Positions 62,948 through 64,000 of a DNA stretch of 64,000 bases are shown piece after piece; the first letter of the stretch is position 1; each line of letters starts with the position of its first letter. Below the pieces are notes generated by a model, which was not told the origin of the DNA, ran no database searches, and saw only the letters and a program-made list of their open reading frames with translations. Source of the DNA: Lentilitoribacter sp. Alg239-R112 (GTDB lineage: Bacteria; Pseudomonadota; Alphaproteobacteria; Rhizobiales; Rhizobiaceae); assembly GCF_900537175.1 (NCBI RefSeq), contig NZ_LS999835.1, positions 310,001 to 374,000 of the forward strand. Direction: 5' to 3'. The position numbers and the translations under genes are program-made.

Positions 62948-63814
62948 ATGGCACTGTCACTATCAGACGCTTTGTTGAAAATGCGGATGGCATTTGATGC
63001 CTCTGGCATTGAAGATGCCGGGTTTGAAGCTAAAGCTTTGTTAACCGGCTTACTGGAGTTTTCCACTTTAGATATTGCAATCAGAGCCGATCTGATTTTG
63101 AAAGATGAGCAAGTTGTCCTCATTAATAAGGCAATTCGAGAGCGTCTTTCAGGTAAACCAGTTTATCGCATATTGGGATGGCGTGAATTTTACGGCCTAA
63201 AGTTTGAGTTATCCGAAGAAACATTGGAACCTCGTTCCGATACAGAAACTTTAGTTGATGCAATTCTACCCATTTCTCAAAAGATTATCGAGGAAAGAGG
63301 CTCGTGCTCTATTCTTGACTTGGGAACAGGGACCGGTGCTATTGCTCTTTCAATTTTACACAATTGTGAAGGTGCGACGGCAGTTGGTGTTGATGTTTCA
63401 GATGACGCACTAAAGACTGCTCGCCAGAACTCCAAGCAGCTTGGACTCGCCGATAGGTTCACAGCCCTAAGAAGCAATTGGTTTTCAAACGTGGATGGTA
63501 TGTTTGATATTGTTGTATCGAATCCACCGTATATTTCGGTCAAAGCAATGGGTGAATTATCGATCGAAGTTGGAGAGCATGACCCGCATCTGGCACTTCA
63601 TGGGGGGGATGATGGATTGGATGCATATCGCTTGCTGGCAGAACAAAGTGTTGGTTATTTGAAAGCTGGCGGAACTATAGGGCTTGAGATTGGTTTTGAT
63701 CAAAATGATTCGGTTAAGAGGCTGTTTTTGGATCAAGACCTTGTGTTAACTGGAGAATACAAGGATTTAGGTGGCAGAGATCGTGTTTTATTGTTTGGAA
63801 GCTGCGGAAAATGA
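62948..63814 (+). CDS. prmC: Release factor glutamine methyltransferase
   Basis: A 288-residue enzyme that N5-methylates the GGQ glutamine of RF1 and RF2. VYRILGWREFYGLKFELSEE is the PrmC N-terminal domain, ILDLGTGTGAIALSILHNCE motif I, and the catalytic NPPY sits in VVSNPPYISVKAMG (about residue 193). It directly follows its substrate gene prfA. The stop at 63812-63814 precedes the last, unassigned part of the window. Confidence 0.96.
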   Translation: MALSLSDALLKMRMAFDASGIEDAGFEAKALLTGLLEFSTLDIAIRADLILKDEQVVLINKAIRERLSGKPVYRILGWREFYGLKFELSEETLEPRSDTETLVDAILPISQKIIEERGSCSILDLGTGTGAIALSILHNCEGATAVGVDVSDDALKTARQNSKQLGLADRFTALRSNWFSNVDGMFDIVVSNPPYISVKAMGELSIEVGEHDPHLALHGGDDGLDAYRLLAEQSVGYLKAGGTIGLEIGFDQNDSVKRLFLDQDLVLTGEYKDLGGRDRVLLFGSCGK

Positions 63815-64000
63815 GACTTTTTGTTACTTGTGCGTAAAAAAATGAATTATGGTAAGAAAAGACTTGGAATTGCATCAAAACCTGTCTAAAGTCTTCTTGA
63901 AAATGGTAGTGGTGGCGCTAAAGCCAATAAGCTGTAATGAAGCTTTTACCGCTCTTTCAAAGAAATCTTTTAGGGTTAAGATTTGCGGGCATTGCCAGTG
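63815..64000 (+). other. Unassigned 3' end of the window
   Basis: This 186-base stretch follows prmC. A frame from an ATG at 63903 runs open to the edge (MVVVALKPISCNEAF at its start), with no ribosome site and no recognised family. In this order a DUF4167 gene often follows prmC, but I cannot find a convincing start of it here. Nothing else is visible. Confidence 0.3.

Noticed and set aside
63903..64000. Start of a DUF4167 gene after prmC
   Set aside because: A few residues late in the frame (VKICGH) loosely recall that family, but there is no ribosome site and no recognisable N-terminus.
1..64000. CRISPR arrays, insertion sequences, rRNA, phage genes
   Set aside because: I looked for regularly spaced repeats, transposase-like frames with terminal repeats and rRNA sequence and saw none.

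Overview
The window looks like a piece of chromosome from an alphaproteobacterium of the order Hyphomicrobiales (Rhizobiales), probably marine and with modest GC. The basis is gene order as much as gene content. The runs accA-xerD-aroK-aroB-CorC, bolA-J domain-cobS-cobT, SurA-like isomerase-argJ-GNAT-mutT, comF-grxC-nitrilase-DUF1178 and lysC-ptsP-prfA-prmC are the usual chromosomal backbone of that order, and the aerobic cobaltochelatase genes cobS/cobT fit. I cannot name the genus from sequence alone.

Positions 1-14575 are accessory and catabolic. They hold the 3' part of paaZ (phenylacetate ring opening), a convergent PaaX-type repressor, an IclR regulator divergent from an ABC uptake operon that also carries two AhpD-like paralogues, and then the most notable locus. 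A MarR-type regulator and a 1071-residue reductive dehalogenase fused to its own flavin/NAD(P)H reductase and [2Fe-2S] ferredoxin are transcribed away from a complete TRAP transporter (dctP-dctQ-dctM). I read this as an oxygen-tolerant, non-respiratory uptake-and-dehalogenation module for a halogenated aromatic acid or phenol. The region ends at a tRNA-Leu(CAA) gene.

Positions 14600-34500 are mostly backbone: small membrane and redox proteins (DUF5665, YqaA/DedA-like, DsbB), an HNH nuclease, an AlkA-like glycosylase, Glu-Q-RS, TusA, an L,D-transpeptidase lipoprotein, accA, xerD, a 49-residue membrane protein, the shikimate genes aroK/aroB, a CorC-type CBS protein, BolA, a J-domain protein, cobS, cobT, a phytase-esterase-like protein, a queuosine-precursor transporter behind a probable preQ1-I riboswitch, rpmB, a DUF3108 protein, a cupin and a methyltransferase. 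CobS/CobT make the cobalamin precursor that the upstream dehalogenase would consume.

Positions 33900-50100 hold metX-metW divergent from an aminotransferase/TyrC pair, a DUF2125 protein, a gamma-glutamylcyclotransferase-like protein, a PlsC acyltransferase, an acetyltransferase/flippase pair, secA, a parvulin isomerase, argJ, a GNAT protein, a MutT hydrolase and a lone Flp pilin with a companion membrane protein. Positions 50100-64000 hold a methyltransferase, comF, grxC, a nitrilase-family protein, DUF1178, chrA, a self-contained ArsR/SRPBCC/DUF1761 cluster with two operator-like repeats, ubiG, a DUF899 protein, lysC, ptsP, prfA and prmC. The last 186 bases contain nothing I can identify.

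No gene-free stretch exceeds about 300 bases. I saw no rRNA, CRISPR array, insertion sequence or phage genes.
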